Shown here in pieces: positions 1 through 11,692 of a DNA stretch of 64,000 bases (its first letter is position 1; each line of letters opens with the position of its first letter). Source of the stretch: Guyanagaster necrorhizus. Taxonomy: Eukaryota > Basidiomycota > Agaricomycetes > Agaricales > Physalacriaceae. Made by a program: the position numbers and the translations under genes. The notes beneath the pieces were generated by a model, which ran no database searches, was not told the origin of the DNA, and saw only the letters and a program-made list of their open reading frames with translations. The stretch is from positions 508,530 to 572,529 of the forward strand of contig NW_025064881.1 in the NCBI RefSeq assembly GCF_019112545.1. Direction: 5' to 3'.

Positions 1-1480
1 TTATGCAGAATTTGCAAATTATAGGGCTGGACATGTAGCCTGCATATCACTGTTCCTTTCATTCATCATATCCCACCAGCATTAAAGCTTTAATGCCAAT
101 GGCTGAGATCATCATGACATAGAAAGAGAGGACTTCTCTCTTGAGGGCCTTGATCATCCATCATTTGTTGTGTCATCACAGATGCTGGCGAGTTTGGTGA
201 GCCTCTTTAGCTTATCAAAGTAATCTGTTGCTGCTTTATCATCCATTCTATAGTTTCTTGATCTTTTGCTTGTGCACTTCTTGCACTGCCAGATCAATAA
301 ATTTATCATGTAACATTTGTTTGAAGACTGGCCATGAGAGGTATCGGTAATGCCTCCAGGTGGAAGATCAGAAATTTAGGGAGATCAAAATCCATCAGGT
401 CTTGGTCTTTTCTTCAAGATATGAGATGGCGAATACAACTCTATTTATATCTGTTTTGAAGTATCTGATGTACATCTTGAAGTATTGTTTGCAGTCTATC
501 AGGAAGTGATTGATATCATCAGATGCCCCTTTAAAGAGATGAGGCTTCTGTAATAGATCTGGGTGACACTGTAACATGGCTGCATTTTCTGGAAGGGAGC
601 CCATAGGGTTGGGCTATTTAGAGAAGAGAGATCAATGCCATTCATCTGGTGGCTCTGAGAAGGAATATAGAGAGTTGTCATCCACTACAGGGCTCCTCTG
701 AGGGGCAGTCTCTTTGTGGATGATAACATCATCCCTGACAGTGAACCTGAGCCATACTACTTTAGAGTTATCTCAGATTGGTTTCTTTCCACTGCCAGTC
801 CTGAATGCTTCATTGGATGGGGGCTGGACCCCTAAAACTTGACTCTCTTTGCCAGTCTAGAGATTTCAGTATGAGCTTGGCAGTTCCCTTGGCTGAGGAT
901 AGGATCATGACAGCCAAGTTGCCATGGATCAGGAGAAGGGTGCAGAGTATGAAAACATGCTTCAGACTGATGGTGCCATGTAGACAGCTTGTTTCAGGGT
1001 GATAGATGGTGACTATGGCATCAGTTGGATCAAGGGCTGCAGCTGGTATTCTGGTGGCCTGCCAACCAGATCCTTAGGATGATTCTTGTGGTATTGTTGG
1101 GCAGCATGCTCCATTGCTGCATATCTCAAAACTTCTGTTTGTTTGTTAGATTTGGATTTCAAGTATAATTGTCCTATTTGCAATGTCAACCAGTTGGCAT
1201 CATGCCATAAAAAGTTTACCCCTCTCTCATACAGTTCCTGATACTCTTATACCCTTGTGCATTGAATCTCTTCTTCCAATGCTTCTTCATCTATATCCTC
1301 ATTTAGTCTATAGGCTAGTTTCCCCCTGGCACAAAGTAGGTCACTGCTCTCAGTTTTCTTGTCTTCTTCAGGCTCATCATCCTTCTCTTTCTTGAGAAGA
1401 AAAGTGGTGAGCAGGTTGTAGAAACTCTTCTCACTCTCTTGCAGTCATACTGTTCTTATTGACTCACTGCTTTAGCTGGG
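1..1480 (-). pseudogene. Element M gag (truncated by window edge, decayed)
   Basis: Capsid polyprotein relic of a Ty3/gypsy element. The segment at 604-395 on the minus strand reads as the same capsid start found in element A, with the shared FKGASDDI block and YLEEKTKT for YLEDKAKT. Further upstream, about 1,480-1,000, the matrix-like part matches A gag (EALEEEIQ, EYQELYERG, NFLWHDANW). The zinc-knuckle end lies beyond position 1. Several in-frame stops and almost no CpG show it is dead. The 5' LTR and pre-gag ORF lie to its right, as expected for a minus-strand element. Confidence 0.8.
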
Positions 1481-1499
1481 TACTGGGTCCAGTGATGGG

Positions 1500-2939
1500 G
1501 CCTGAAAAGTCCAAGGTGTTGAGGTAGATGAAAGCAGACTGACTTCTGATATCAGAGTCATACTGATTACTCTCTACCACTCATGCTGCTGCCACTTGCT
1601 CATGATAGAGCTAGACATTTCTTTGGTACCCATCATTGAGGAGCTGCCTGATCACTTGACTCCTAAGGAATCCTCAGAGGGTGCAAGTGGGGATGTAAAC
1701 TATGTTTGAGACTCATAATCCATAGTGTCCAAGGATGGACTTGTCATTCTTGAATGCAGTGTCTGCACTAGAGGTTCATTGGAGAGGGGGATACTGTGAG
1801 ATTGAAAGGCATAGAGGGTTTCTTGGGACATCATCCTGAGCTGAAGGAGAGATTCCATTATCTCTCCTTCAGGCTTCACTGGCTGTGAGGACTTTTGCAC
1901 TGGTCTAGAGCTCAAGGGCCCAGAGATTGGACTCAGTAGTGCTGAGTTCTCTGAGTACTGGGGTTGAGAGGGAACAGTCAGCCCATACTGGCACAAGTAC
2001 TGAGGTGACCTCCAGATGGAGCCCATACCAGTTGGAGACATCTGCTCTCTCCCATTGGGCTCTCTTGATCTCTTGCTGCTGCTCCTGATGCTGCCAATTA
2101 TACTTGGTGGCTGCTCTTACTTCTCATCCTGCATTGATAATATGCTTCTCGAGCTTGCTATAGGCTGGCTGGAGAGTGTTTTGTTGTCTCTGTTTCTCCT
2201 GTCAGAGGGCTTTTTCATAGTTGAATGAGATGTTAAAGTCTCAGGCAGAGAATAGTCAGTGGATGATTTCATTTCTGTTCTCTCAGGCTTGTTGCTCATC
2301 ATTGAGCCAGTCTGATGACATCTGCTCCAGCCCAGTGCTGGTTCTGGCAGAGTGCTAGATCAATGTGGAGGAGCTGTAAGATTGGTTTCCAGATGATGCC
2401 TGGCAGGATCTTAGAGCTATCTGAGTGACATTGAGAGAATCTTAGGTATGGTTCCCATAGGTTCAAGAGGTGCTGAAATGGTCAGAGAAGGGAGACTGCT
2501 GAAAGAAGTCCTCTGAGAGGTTTTTGTCTTTATAATTGAGAATGAGGGTTCACTGCCAAAGATTCCTGAATCCTGAAAGGCCAGTATTACTGTTTCTGCT
2601 GTTAGGTCAAGAGGGGTATTGGTGTCCCTCTTCTTCTTGAATGTTCTCTTGATGTGAGCCACTAGGCCTGGCTTCAGGTATAAGACTTGTTGGGGGCTGA
2701 TAGATTATTCATCAGGATTTAGGGATATCATAGAGGAGAAGATTGGGGGTTATATTGTGTAGAATATATTGAATATGCTGGAACTCATTATAGTGTCTGA
2801 TGGCCTAGACAGTAATTGAATGGCATCCTCAGCACAGCTGGATGATCACCAACAATCCCAATAATATTCTGATGATTGATGTGAGGAGTTCAAAGAACTC
2901 TTGGTCAAAGTTTGAGTCTAATGTGTTGATAGAGGGCAT
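1500..2939 (-). pseudogene. Element M pre-gag ORF1 (decayed)
   Basis: Open frame between the primer-binding site and gag, starting at an ATG at 2,939-2,937. The N-terminus has the hydrophobic stretch FFELLTSIIRILLGLLVII followed by a Cys, matching the membrane-like segment of element A ORF1 (FFELIASIIGTLLGLLAII). Downstream it keeps the acidic block QEEEGHQYPS (A: HEEEGPQHPP) and the motif YLCQYGLTVPS (A: LGAYGLQVPD). It is broken by TGA and TAG codons. Function unknown; the family appears in elements A, F, I and M. The 3' boundary is approximate. Confidence 0.6.
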
Positions 2940-2982
2940 TCAGTTTCCTCTACACTATAGTGTATGAGGAAAGAGAAAAGGA

Positions 2983-2995
2983 AGATTTGAGCTAA
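2983..2995 (-). promoter_or_regulatory. Element M primer-binding site (self-priming type)
   Basis: Adjacent to the 5' LTR, plus-strand AGATTTGAGCTAA. Its counterpart inside the LTR is TTAGCTTGAAGCT at 3,152-3,164. The two are complementary once CpG decay is allowed for, as in the other elements here. Confidence 0.6.
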
Positions 2996-2996
2996 T

Positions 2997-3463
2997 TGTT
3001 AGACCCAAGTGTCATGTGAACAGAAACACATGATAAACAGAAGCTGCCTCACACTTCAGGCAGTCAACTGAGTTCACTGATGCACTTCTTGACTAATATA
3101 TCACAAGGCCAAGTGAATTGGCTTGAGAGTAGAATGATATGAAGATAAACTTTAGCTTGAAGCTGAGTTTTATCAATGAGAGTGAGCCATCTTAAATATT
3201 ATACAGGTTCTGCTAATAATACTACTGCCTATTGTATGTTTTTGAGTCCATTGTGCTCATAGTTCTGGAACATCACTATCTTACACAAAAGAATGATTGT
3301 GCATTGTTGGGCAACACTGTTGCATTGAAAGACAATGACAGACTTGGCCAGTTGTGATGATTAAGCCTGTCCCATGGTCTTAAATGCTCTTGTCTTTAGC
3401 ATCCTGACTAAGCATGAATAGGAGTTCATTGTTTAAGAAAAGAAAAAAGAAAAAATTATAACA
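2997..3463 (-). repeat. Element M 5' LTR
   Basis: A 467-bp LTR running from TGTTAG to TATAACA on the plus strand (minus orientation), followed on its left by the primer-binding site and ORF1. It is inserted in a copia integrase relic. The 5 bases on the outer side are AAATC; the matching duplication would lie beyond position 1. Confidence 0.85.
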
Positions 3464-4562
3464 AAATCTTACTCTGATTGACTATTCATTCAGTTTACTT
3501 CTGCCAGAGACTTGCTGACTATTTATGATAGGTGTATTTGCTCAGCAGATGCTCCTAAAAATGTATAAGTGAGACACATCTTGCTATTTTGGATCTATAA
3601 CTCTGTGAGTATTATATTAGGATAGTGCTATAGTGGAATCTAATTTCTGATATATATTAAAACTGCTACTGCTTCCATCTAGTATTTGTGAGCTAGTCTC
3701 AAGTCTCACAATAATACTCATATATCCTGAATGGTAATACAGATTGCTTATTCTGCTAGTCTGTTTTCAGCAGAAGAGTACAGCACTGTCAATTCAAGGA
3801 GTATTCTATGCTGCTTGCAGTAGTCAATCCACTTCAGCCCTACAAACACGTTATCTGCATACAGATATTTGATATGACAATCTGTTTGATTCTCAGCCAT
3901 CATATAATAATTGTTAAAGGTCTAGACTATAGCTTCATTAGACTTATTGGCAAGAAACACTCTATATTTGTACAATGTGCTGCTATTCACAATTGATATG
4001 AAGTAAGACTTTCTTCTATTTGACATTATATAGTGAGAACTCCATAAGTATGTTTCTACAAGGTCAAGGGGATCTACATTTGAGTCAGTTGGTTTATTAA
4101 ATGGTTGATATGTTTTTTTCATCATCAAGCAGTCTTTGTATTGCCCTTCAATCTTTCTGTTTATAATTCTCTCATTAAGGCCATTTATAAGATTTTTCAA
4201 GGCCATCAACTCTATCATTTTAATGTTTGCACAGACTAAATATTGATGCCATTGACACAGCAAGATAGAGTTACTTTTTGATAATATAGCAAAGTGACCC
4301 TCAGATATCTGTCTCATCATCCACACACTCAAGTAGGTATATTCTACTTTCACCTTGTTCTCTGAAAACCTTAGTCTTATTCTTGTCTTTGACAACAGCC
4401 TGTTAACCTCTAAATATTGTATAAAACCCAGCTGCATTGAGAGCACTGACAGAGATTAGGTTGGCTGCTAGTGAAAGTGTGTACAAAGCATTCTTGAATG
4501 TCAGTTTTACTAACTTAGTATCTTCAGACTTGTGATGAAATAGCTTGCTGGCAGTTCCAACA
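3464..4562 (-). pseudogene. Ty1/copia protease-integrase fragment (K1)
   Basis: Minus-strand copia polyprotein fragment. From right to left it has a protease tail (LKNALY..LSLAANLISVS-like), the pre-integrase block LCQWHQYLVCANIKMIELMA with remains of the zinc-binding residues, the integrase core start (DPLDLVETYLW, YFISIVNSSTLYKYRVFL) and then ELTVLYSSAENRLAE, which corresponds to the usual PYSSQQNGLAER stretch near the catalytic Glu. A 174-residue frame survives at 4,446-3,922; the rest is broken. Element M interrupts it at 3,463 and element E' truncates it at about 4,565. Its RT half is not in the window. Confidence 0.8.
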
Positions 4563-4565
4563 AAC

Positions 4566-4811
4566 ACTCAGTTTGAATATCAACTTAGATAGCCAATACT
4601 CTTTATGCTCACTTCTGAGTTCTCTCTCTCATCTGATAGATTCTGCTCCAAAAGATATCTCTTCTCACCTCTCTGATGGACTCCATTCTATCAATCTAAT
4701 TTCTTGGACTTTGACTTAAGAGTGATATTACTAATAGCTTTGTTGATGCTTATACACTCTGCTGGTTTCTGCACATGCACTTAAGCTCAATTAATTGACA
4801 TGTTTCTAATA
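4566..4811 (+). repeat. Element E' 5' LTR, R-U5 part only
   Basis: Matches the last ~245 bp of the element E LTR, ending CTAATA and followed by the same primer-binding site. Homology starts within about 4 nt of AGTTTGAATAT (4,570-4,580), the segment I infer to be the RNA start in E. The U3 part is absent. Confidence 0.7.
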
Positions 4812-4813
4812 GT

Positions 4814-4824
4814 ATATTCAAACT
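4814..4824 (+). promoter_or_regulatory. Element E' primer-binding site
   Basis: ATATTCAAACT directly after the LTR. It is the perfect complement of AGTTTGAATAT at 4,570-4,580, supporting self-priming. Confidence 0.65.
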
Positions 4825-4854
4825 CAATCTCTTAAGTTGAAATTTTTTTATATC

Positions 4855-6176
4855 ATGTCCACCATATTCACCCAATCCACAAAGGCAGATTCTGAACAAA
4901 CTCTGTTTACCCATTCCAACATGTTTTCCATGGAAGACATTCTAGCTTTCATCTCAAAGAAACAGCCAGACTTTTTTTAGATCAGCTTCCAGTGGAGGAC
5001 AATCCTCCTGTAGGAAAACCTAACTATAACAGCTCATCTAATCCTTTCAATGTCATCAGCATTCCATCCAATAGAGTCTGACAGACCAACTCAATGTATA
5101 GTATCCAAAATGACACTATTACAGACTCCTTGTCTCTAGGCAATATATATGAAAATTTAGACAACTCAGACTCCAAAGAAAAAGATGACAATGACACTTT
5201 TACTTATATTCTCATCTGTTATAGACCAGACAGCAACCCATCAAACCCTTCTCTGAGAGGCTCCAGTGGTCTCAGAGATAATAACAACTCAAACCAGCAG
5301 AATATGTTACAGGAATTCATAAACCTGCTATGAGGAGTTTCCACTTTTCTCAATAATCTCAAGCCCACTGCTATTTGCACTAAGATGAAAGAATCAGAAT
5401 CCTTTGATAGCCTTCTTTCAGTTAAACTTCAACAACAGACCTGCTGCATTTATGACAAATGCCAATAAAATCAATTACACTATCTCTTTTCTGTATAGCA
5501 TCATACTCAACTGGTTTGAATCAGACATTCTTAACTTTAACCCACAGAATCTGCTGATCTGGCAGTTCTTCTATGCAGCCTTTCTAGATGAGCTTCATAG
5601 CAACTTTGGTCCTTTCAATACCATTGGGGATATTAAAGATGCATTGAAACATCTTCAGATATGTGATAGAGACTGGATCATGAAGTATATGGTCTAATTC
5701 AATCAGTATACTTTGCAGATCAGATATAGAAATAGCTTCTTTTACCATGTCTTTTACTATGGCCTTTGTGCTTACATCAAGAACAACATGACTCACCACA
5801 GAAAGCCTAACAACCTTTGTGACATATGCTTTCTTGCCCAAGAGCTCAATGCTTGATACTGGATCTGAAAGACCAAAATTGCCTATAAAAATCAAAATAA
5901 TAAGGCTTCTAACCTATTCTCCAACTCTAAATTCAAGGGGTTTAACACTACTTTCTTGGCCTCCAGCTTCATTCTGAAAACCATGGACTCTACTGCCACT
6001 CCTAAGCTTTATGCTGATAAGCTAAGCAAAGATGGCTATCTTACTGAAGAAGAAAAAGACTGCTGCTGCTAGAACAACCTCTGTATATTCTGCAAAGCCA
6101 AGCATAAGATCAAGAACTGCAACAAATAGAAGATAGTGGCCTCTATTAAGGATCATGCAGCTGAAGTAGACACTGC
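4855..6176 (+). pseudogene. Element E' gag (Tf1-like), truncated
   Basis: Plus-strand gag relic of the same family as element E. The ATG at 4,855 opens a frame with MFSMEDILAF. A capsid segment at 5,404-5,697 (LNWFESDILNFNPQN, FLDELHSNFGPF, DRDWIMKYMV) matches E gag at 43,486-43,040. A CCHC zinc knuckle, CIFCKAKHKIKNC, lies near 6,090-6,125. Several TGA/TAG stops and one frame change are present. It ends abruptly at 6,176, where unit J begins, so protease and pol are missing. Confidence 0.8.
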
Positions 6177-7782
6177 TGATATGCTCTCTGCATGTCCAGA
6201 AATGTAATTTTGCAAATTATAACTACATTGACTATATCAGTCTACTATGTGTGCAATAAAGAATATGATTAGAGCACAGTGAAATAGGACTTGTATGACA
6301 ACTGGCTTGAGTGATGATTGGTGGAGGGCATGGCCTAGTAGTAGGATAATACCAGAGAGGATCATACTGTGCATGAGATCTTAACATTTGACACTAATTA
6401 TGCTAATACAAGTACAGAAAGACCCACCAAAAATAAAGAGCACATAACCAAAATATAATCAAGGCTTTGCATATGACTTCACATCAGATTGATCAATGAT
6501 ATATAAATATTGATGAGCCAAGAAACATGTTGTAGAACAGAGCATTGGTGCACAATGAGATAAACCTGAATATCAGAAGGATTGGCCAAGAAATGAGAAG
6601 ATTTAGTGAAAGTAATGACCAAAAATGATCTCAGAAGTCTGAAATGACTCCTATGCATAGATTAATTGCCTAAAGAAAATAAGAAAGTGAAGAGACCAGT
6701 GGCTAGACAAGCTAACCAATGTCAGGTTGCATAGAAACAGAAGACATGTTTCTGATCCAGAGTAGAATATGCATGTCAGACAGTGATATGCATGTAAATG
6801 AAATGCAAGAGACTCCAGAACAGAGTCTGGCTCATTGAAACTACTATATTAGATATCTCTTAGTAAGTATAGTAGTAGACTATTTAAATACTGCACCCTC
6901 CACAGTTGCAGTGTATTGGGCATGAAGGCTTTGCACTCCAGCTCTGAGTTTGTGTTTGTAACTTCAGATGAGAGAATAATCCAATTCTTGACATCATTCA
7001 GAGAGATCTGAGGACTGTGTGAGGCATAAAAGCTTGCACAGGACTCTAATTCAATATAATAAGAGATTTTGAATTGTACTCTAGCCTGAGATTAAGAAAG
7101 CAATGTCTGAAGAGCACTCTTTTGAGTTTTTAAGGTATTTGTGACATGAGATGCTACAAGTGGCAGAGGTTCAAACCCTCTGACTTGATTAGTGCTTGCT
7201 TTTGGTTATTTCCACAGGTTGGCAGAAGTTCAAATCCTTTGGGTCTGCCAGACAGGATTTTATCATGTTTTGTGTCTCTAGATCACATAGATTTGAATTC
7301 TGTGAGTCTATAATCAGTTTGGAAGCTTGTGTGCAGAGATTTGAACCATTTGGCACTTGTGAATATATTTGTAAAGTGTTTCTGCTTAGAGTGTGAAGCT
7401 TTGAGTCATATATTATATGTGTTGGGGATTTTGAATTGATCTGAGCAGTGCTTAGAACTATTGAGAGCTTTGTAGGAGTGTTTCAACATATTGTATTAAG
7501 CTACAGTATCTTTTCCTTGAGGTCTGGCAACATTCATTGCCATCTCTTATTTTAAATAAAAAGCTTTGAGACTTAAAGAGATCTAAGACCATTATACTCA
7601 TGCTATTGCTATTCACATGCAGTGGAACATTGAGAAGACAATTGTATCTGCTATAACTACTCTTATCACATTATAATCCTCCAACAAACTAAGAGTATTA
7701 TATGTATGTTAGTGTAGGTGTGATCAGTGGATAGCACTCTGCTGTATCAGTTTTCACCTTGTATACACACAAAACCTCTTCA
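6177..7782 (-). mobile_element. LTR-like unit J (same family as C and H)
   Basis: A 1.6-kb non-coding unit homologous, in reverse orientation, to C (25,528-27,291) and to H (11,096-11,692 plus 56,712-57,981). On the minus strand it begins TGAAGAGG and ends GCATATCA, the same termini as C and H. Flanks do not match (CTGC on the left, GCAT on the right), and the left neighbour is E' gag while the right neighbour is copia DNA. It may be a recombinant or one LTR of a larger element. Confidence 0.7.
7155..7365 (+). other. Cluster of tRNA T-arm / B-box-like motifs
   Basis: Four copies of a motif near 7,160, 7,215, 7,285 and 7,340: GGTTCAAACCC, AGTTCAAATCC, GATTTGAATTC, GATTTGAACCA. The first forms a T-arm-like hairpin (AGAGG, loop TTCAAAC, CCTCT). 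All could derive from GGTTCGANNCC by CpG decay. Related copies occur in C (26,010-26,095) and H (11,640-11,670; 56,715-56,750). No full tRNA is seen. Confidence 0.4.
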
Positions 7783-7963
7783 GCATAGATGGACTGAGGT
7801 GAAGCCAAGATATCCTACATGTATTTATATATAAATATAGTCTTCTGAAGACAATAGAGAAAATAAGACAAAGAGAACAAGGACAGGTGATAAGAGCAAA
7901 GACATAGTGGTGACAGAGTAAATAAAAACAAAGTCCATTCTTGGCATCAATCAAATACTAACA
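7783..7963 (-). repeat. 3' flank of copia fragment K2, possible LTR start
   Basis: On the minus strand, a purine tract (GAGGAGGAG) ends at 7,964 and is followed by TGTTAGTATTTG, a typical polypurine tract/LTR junction. An AT-rich TATA-like stretch lies at about 7,825-7,845. The putative LTR is cut by J at 7,782. Confidence 0.45.
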
Positions 7964-7984
7964 CTCCTCCTCAATAAACATCTC

Positions 7985-9085
7985 ATTATGAAAATGGAAT
8001 TATGACTTCTTCTGAATGTAAAGGCAATTTACTGTATGCCCATGAATCCTCATAGTCTGGTGAATAAGGCTGGCTCTAATGCTTTTGTAAAGCAGTTGGC
8101 TATGTTATTCTTGGTGTTCACATAGTACAGAGCTATTTTCTTGCTTTCAATATGCTCTCAGATGAAGTAGTACTTTATATTGATGTGCTTGACTCTGATA
8201 TGCAATAAAGGATCCTCTGACAGATTTATCATGCTATTGTTATCACAGAATAGAGGAGTAGCTGCAGTTTGAATGAAGTTTAGGCCTTATAGAAGTGCTC
8301 AGATTCAGACTTCTTCTTTGGTTGCTTCACATACTGCAATGTATTCAGACTCATATGATAATACTATAACAGTTTATTGTTTGTGCATATTTTATAAAAT
8401 CATATCAGATTCCAGTGAAAAACAGTATCCTCCAATGCTATGTCTTATATCAAGACAGTTAGCTCAGTCTGAGTTTATGAATCTGGTGAGCTTTATGTCT
8501 GAAAATCCTCTGAGATGAAGCTTGAGGTTGCATATATCTTTTAGGTATCAAACAACACAGACAGCAGCATTCCAGTGGATGAACAAGTAGTTGTCAAGGA
8601 AGTATGACAGTTGTTGCACAGCATAAGAGATGTCTGAGTGAGTCTGACAGCAAGATATATGAGAAATCCAACTAAGAATTGATAAAGGAGTTTCTGTAGC
8701 TTGGCTTAATCTGCTGGTGATAGAGTAGATAGGTCAGGTCAGTGAAGTTTAAGGCCAGAATCCATTGGTGTGAAGACTAGATATGTGTTCACTTGTTCAA
8801 ACTGGAAGATTATCTTATTTACAAGTGCTGTTTGAGATAAGATTATAGCTCTTTGCTTCTGATTTCATGATATTGCAATTCTTACACAGAATTTTGCTTC
8901 ACCAAGATCTGATATAATCTACTTTTTTCTCATTGGTTCTTTGAACCATTTATTCTCCTTCTTTGAGCTGGCTATAGAAAAGAAGTCATCAATGTGCACT
9001 GCTGCCATGATAGTTTCAGTGATGTACTTAGTAATAACTAAGTGACTAAGAAAAGTGAATGAGAAATGAGCTCTCAAACACCAAA
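7985..9085 (-). pseudogene. Ty1/copia RT-RNase H fragment (K2)
   Basis: Minus-strand copia reverse transcriptase C-terminal half and RNase H. The RT shows AAVHIDDFFSIASSKKEN around the catalytic Asp pair, ISDLGEAKFCVRIAIS, and ILSQTALVNKI. The RNase H ends with VKHINIKYYF-, ALYYVNTKNN- and a 'FTKAL'-like block, all recoverable in shifting frames. Stops are frequent and no long frame survives. It ends at a polypurine tract near 7,964. The N-terminal RT and everything upstream are missing to the right of about 9,085. Confidence 0.8.
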
Positions 9086-10010
9086 CATCTAACTACTAAA
9101 AACACTATCACCAAATACAATTGAGGTCAGTTGTTTTGAGTACAATAGAAGCACTCTGCAGTCTTGAATAAATCAAAGAAACAGTCAATAAAAATAATTA
9201 TTCAGTCTTATCTTGTCTTCTAAGATGCAATACTCATGAGAATAGTTTATTATGATTTTAAGTATAATTAGGATCTAGCATTGATGCACAATTGTGCTCT
9301 AAATCAACTTAGAATATTCCAACACCCAATAAACTCTAAAATCCAAATATTAAATCTATCAAGCACTTAGGCTTGACTAGCTACACTCTTGGCTGGCTAT
9401 CAGTCCTTAAAACTGAAGAACTTGTATTCTGATGCTGAAACCCTTATAATTTGGAACCCAAATTAATCTGAAACCCAAAATACAGTTAATATTCCAATTC
9501 TAATCCTCTCTAAGTGATAAAGCAACTTAAATAAATCACTAAGTCAAAGCAGAACTCAAAAATTGTTGTCCCAGAGACTAACTACAGTGAGCTAGAAGGC
9601 TTGAACATGGAGATGGGTTGCTTGCTTCCTATGCTCCCCTCTTCTCTACTTTTATATATCAAAAACAGGTATAGAATCTATAAATAAAGTGTCTAAAATA
9701 ATATTTCTTCTGTTTGAAGTGGAATCAGGCTATTATTCTAGATTGACAATGATCCTGGACTCCCCTAGAGCTGCCCAGATCCATCTGGCCACTGAACAGC
9801 TTTATTTTAAGCTCACAGTGCCTGTGGGTATCTAACTCCTTTCTGTTACTCAGAGTTTTTAACCCCCTGAGTTATTCTTGGTAACTTGATCAATTAGGCA
9901 TGATCAGGTCCAACCAACTGATCCTATCCACTCTATTCCTCTCAATTCTGTGTCTTAGGTCACTTGATACCTAGAGAATTCTGACTTAGGCATTTGAGTC
10001 AAAACTCAGA
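9086..10010 (-). repeat. Probable LTR or other non-coding repeat
   Basis: No coding sequence seen. On the minus strand there is a strong TATATAAAAG (about 9,658-9,649) with an AATAAA-like signal downstream, which is LTR-like. I find no second copy in the window and cannot set the ends: K2 RT stops at about 9,085 and element I starts at 10,011. Confidence 0.35.
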
Positions 10011-10467
10011 TGTTATGATTTTTTCACTTGCATCTTTTGTTTTATCTTATCAGAATATCTATCTAATCACAGGCACTTACTGGAAAGTGTGAGACAATTA
10101 CCTAACCACAATAGATAACTTATGCCATTGTCCTGCAGACAGTAATGAACATCTTGCTAGCAGATAATACTCTATTGTATCATTCCCAATGACCAGAGGT
10201 GACAAGGACTATAATACAGAAACATACAATCAGTAACACTATATTTATCTTACAACAGAATAGTATATCAGTAGCATGAATCTCACTGTAAATACCCAGC
10301 TTTGAGCTAAAGTTTATTCTATATCATCTCTTCTCAAGCTAACTTGTCTTTGATTTTAAAGCACTTCATCTAGATAATATATATAGTGAACTCAGATGCG
10401 ACCGTATGAATATGATACAGCACTTGTTTATTATGTATTAAAGGTCATATGTATATTGAGTCTAACA
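10011..10467 (+). repeat. Element I 5' LTR
   Basis: A 457-bp LTR from TGTTATGATTT to TCTAACA. Its inferred RNA start segment is AGCTTTGAGCTAA at 10,298-10,310. It is followed by the primer-binding site and ORF1. Confidence 0.85.
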
Positions 10468-10468
10468 A

Positions 10469-10481
10469 TTAGCTTGAAGCT
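10469..10481 (+). promoter_or_regulatory. Element I primer-binding site
   Basis: TTAGCTTGAAGCT; its reverse complement AGCTTCAAGCTAA differs from the LTR copy AGCTTTGAGCTAA only at a decayed CpG (CA versus TG). Confidence 0.65.
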
Positions 10482-10526
10482 TTCTGCTTCTCTTTCTTTG
10501 TGTACACTAGCAGTGAAGAAAACTGA

Positions 10527-11095
10527 ATGCTATCAACCACCAATATCACTACTGACTTTTTCAAGCTCTTGAGCACTATTATTGGCATCCTGCTCAGGCT
10601 TTTTGTAATTGTCTATCTCTGTCAAGAAAACCAGTCTGTTACTGTGTGGGTAGTCTGATACTACCAATCCCTCAGAACCATCTACTGAGTCTATTGCAAT
10701 GTCTCTTCAGTCCTTTCCTTTAACAACCTCTTTTTCAAACTTGACTAAAACCCTGATGAGCCTCTGCAAGAGCCTGTATCAGAGGATGTCCCAATTCTGG
10801 AACCTGTTCAGGAAATTGAAACCATTTTCTGATACTCATCAGAGGCAGCCCTCTGAAACAGCCTCTCAGTAAAGCAAGACCAGCACTACTTCAATCATAT
10901 CCTGGCATACTTTTCTCTAGTCTTGGCTAGACTGACTGATGACCTCTCTGACAATTTCTTTAGTGCCACACTCTCCTCCAATGCTCCCACTCTCCTCTCT
11001 GGGTCCAGAACTGGAAGCTATAATAGAAACCCCATTAACCCTTTTCTCAAACTGGCTTTAGCCTCCAACACAGATTATCAGTCCAATGAAACTGC
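10527..11095 (+). pseudogene. Element I ORF1, 5' part
   Basis: Starts at ATG 10,527 in the same context as A (AACTGAATGC). The N-terminus has the hydrophobic segment FFKLLSTIIGILLRLFVIVYLC seen in A, F and M. A frame at 10,923-11,095 continues the Ser/Asn/Pro-rich part. It is cut at 11,095 by unit H and resumes at 57,986. Broken by stops; function unknown. Confidence 0.55.
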
Positions 11096-11692
11096 TGAAG
11101 AGGATCTGTGTGCATGCAAGGTGAAAATGAATACAGCAGAATGCTATCCACTGATCACACTCACACTAACACACACACAAAACTCTTAGTTTGTGAGGAG
11201 ATTATAATGCAATAAAAGTAGTAACAGCAAATATAATTGTCTTCTTCAATGAATCCACTGTGTGTGAACAGCAATAGTATATGTACAACAGTCCTAGGTC
11301 TCTCTAAGTCACAAAGCTTTTTATTTTATCAAAACAAGAGGTGGCAATAGATGTTGCTGAGCCTTAAGACAAAGGTACTGTAGCTTAATACAATATGTTG
11401 AAATAATTCCACAACTCTCAAAAAGATTTCAAGCACAGCTCAGATCAAATCAAAATCTCTAACACATATAATACATGACTCAAAGCTTAGTGCTCTAAGC
11501 AGAAACCAATCACAAATATGTCCACAAGTGCCAAAGAGCTCAGATCTCTGTATACAAGCTTTCAAACTAATCATAGACCTACAGGATTCAAACCTATGCA
11601 ATCCAGAGATACAAAACACAATAAATGTGATCTAACAGATTCAAAGGGTTTGAACCTCTGCCAATCTGCAGAAATATCACAAATAATCCTGT
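11096..11692 (+). mobile_element. LTR-like unit H, left part
   Basis: Begins TGAAGAGGATC, the same terminus as C. Homology to C (25,528 onward) and to J (reverse) is continuous until element D interrupts at 11,693. The right part is at 56,712-57,981; net length about 1,867 bp. The target duplication CTGC/CTGT is 4 bp. No ORF; it contains the GGTTTGAACC motifs. Confidence 0.75.

Noticed and set aside
7155..7365. tRNA genes
   Set aside because: Only T-arm-like hairpins are present; no acceptor stem, D-arm or anticodon arm could be assembled.
7707..7963. A neat 257-bp copia LTR, TGTTAG...CTAACA
   Set aside because: C and H share sequence continuously across the supposed end at 7,707, so that end is probably chance; the J border at 7,782 fits all three copies better.
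3464..9085. K1 and K2 as one copia element split by insertions
   Set aside because: Both are on the minus strand, but integrase (K1) lies to the left of RT-RNase H (K2), the reverse of the order expected for one minus-strand copia element.
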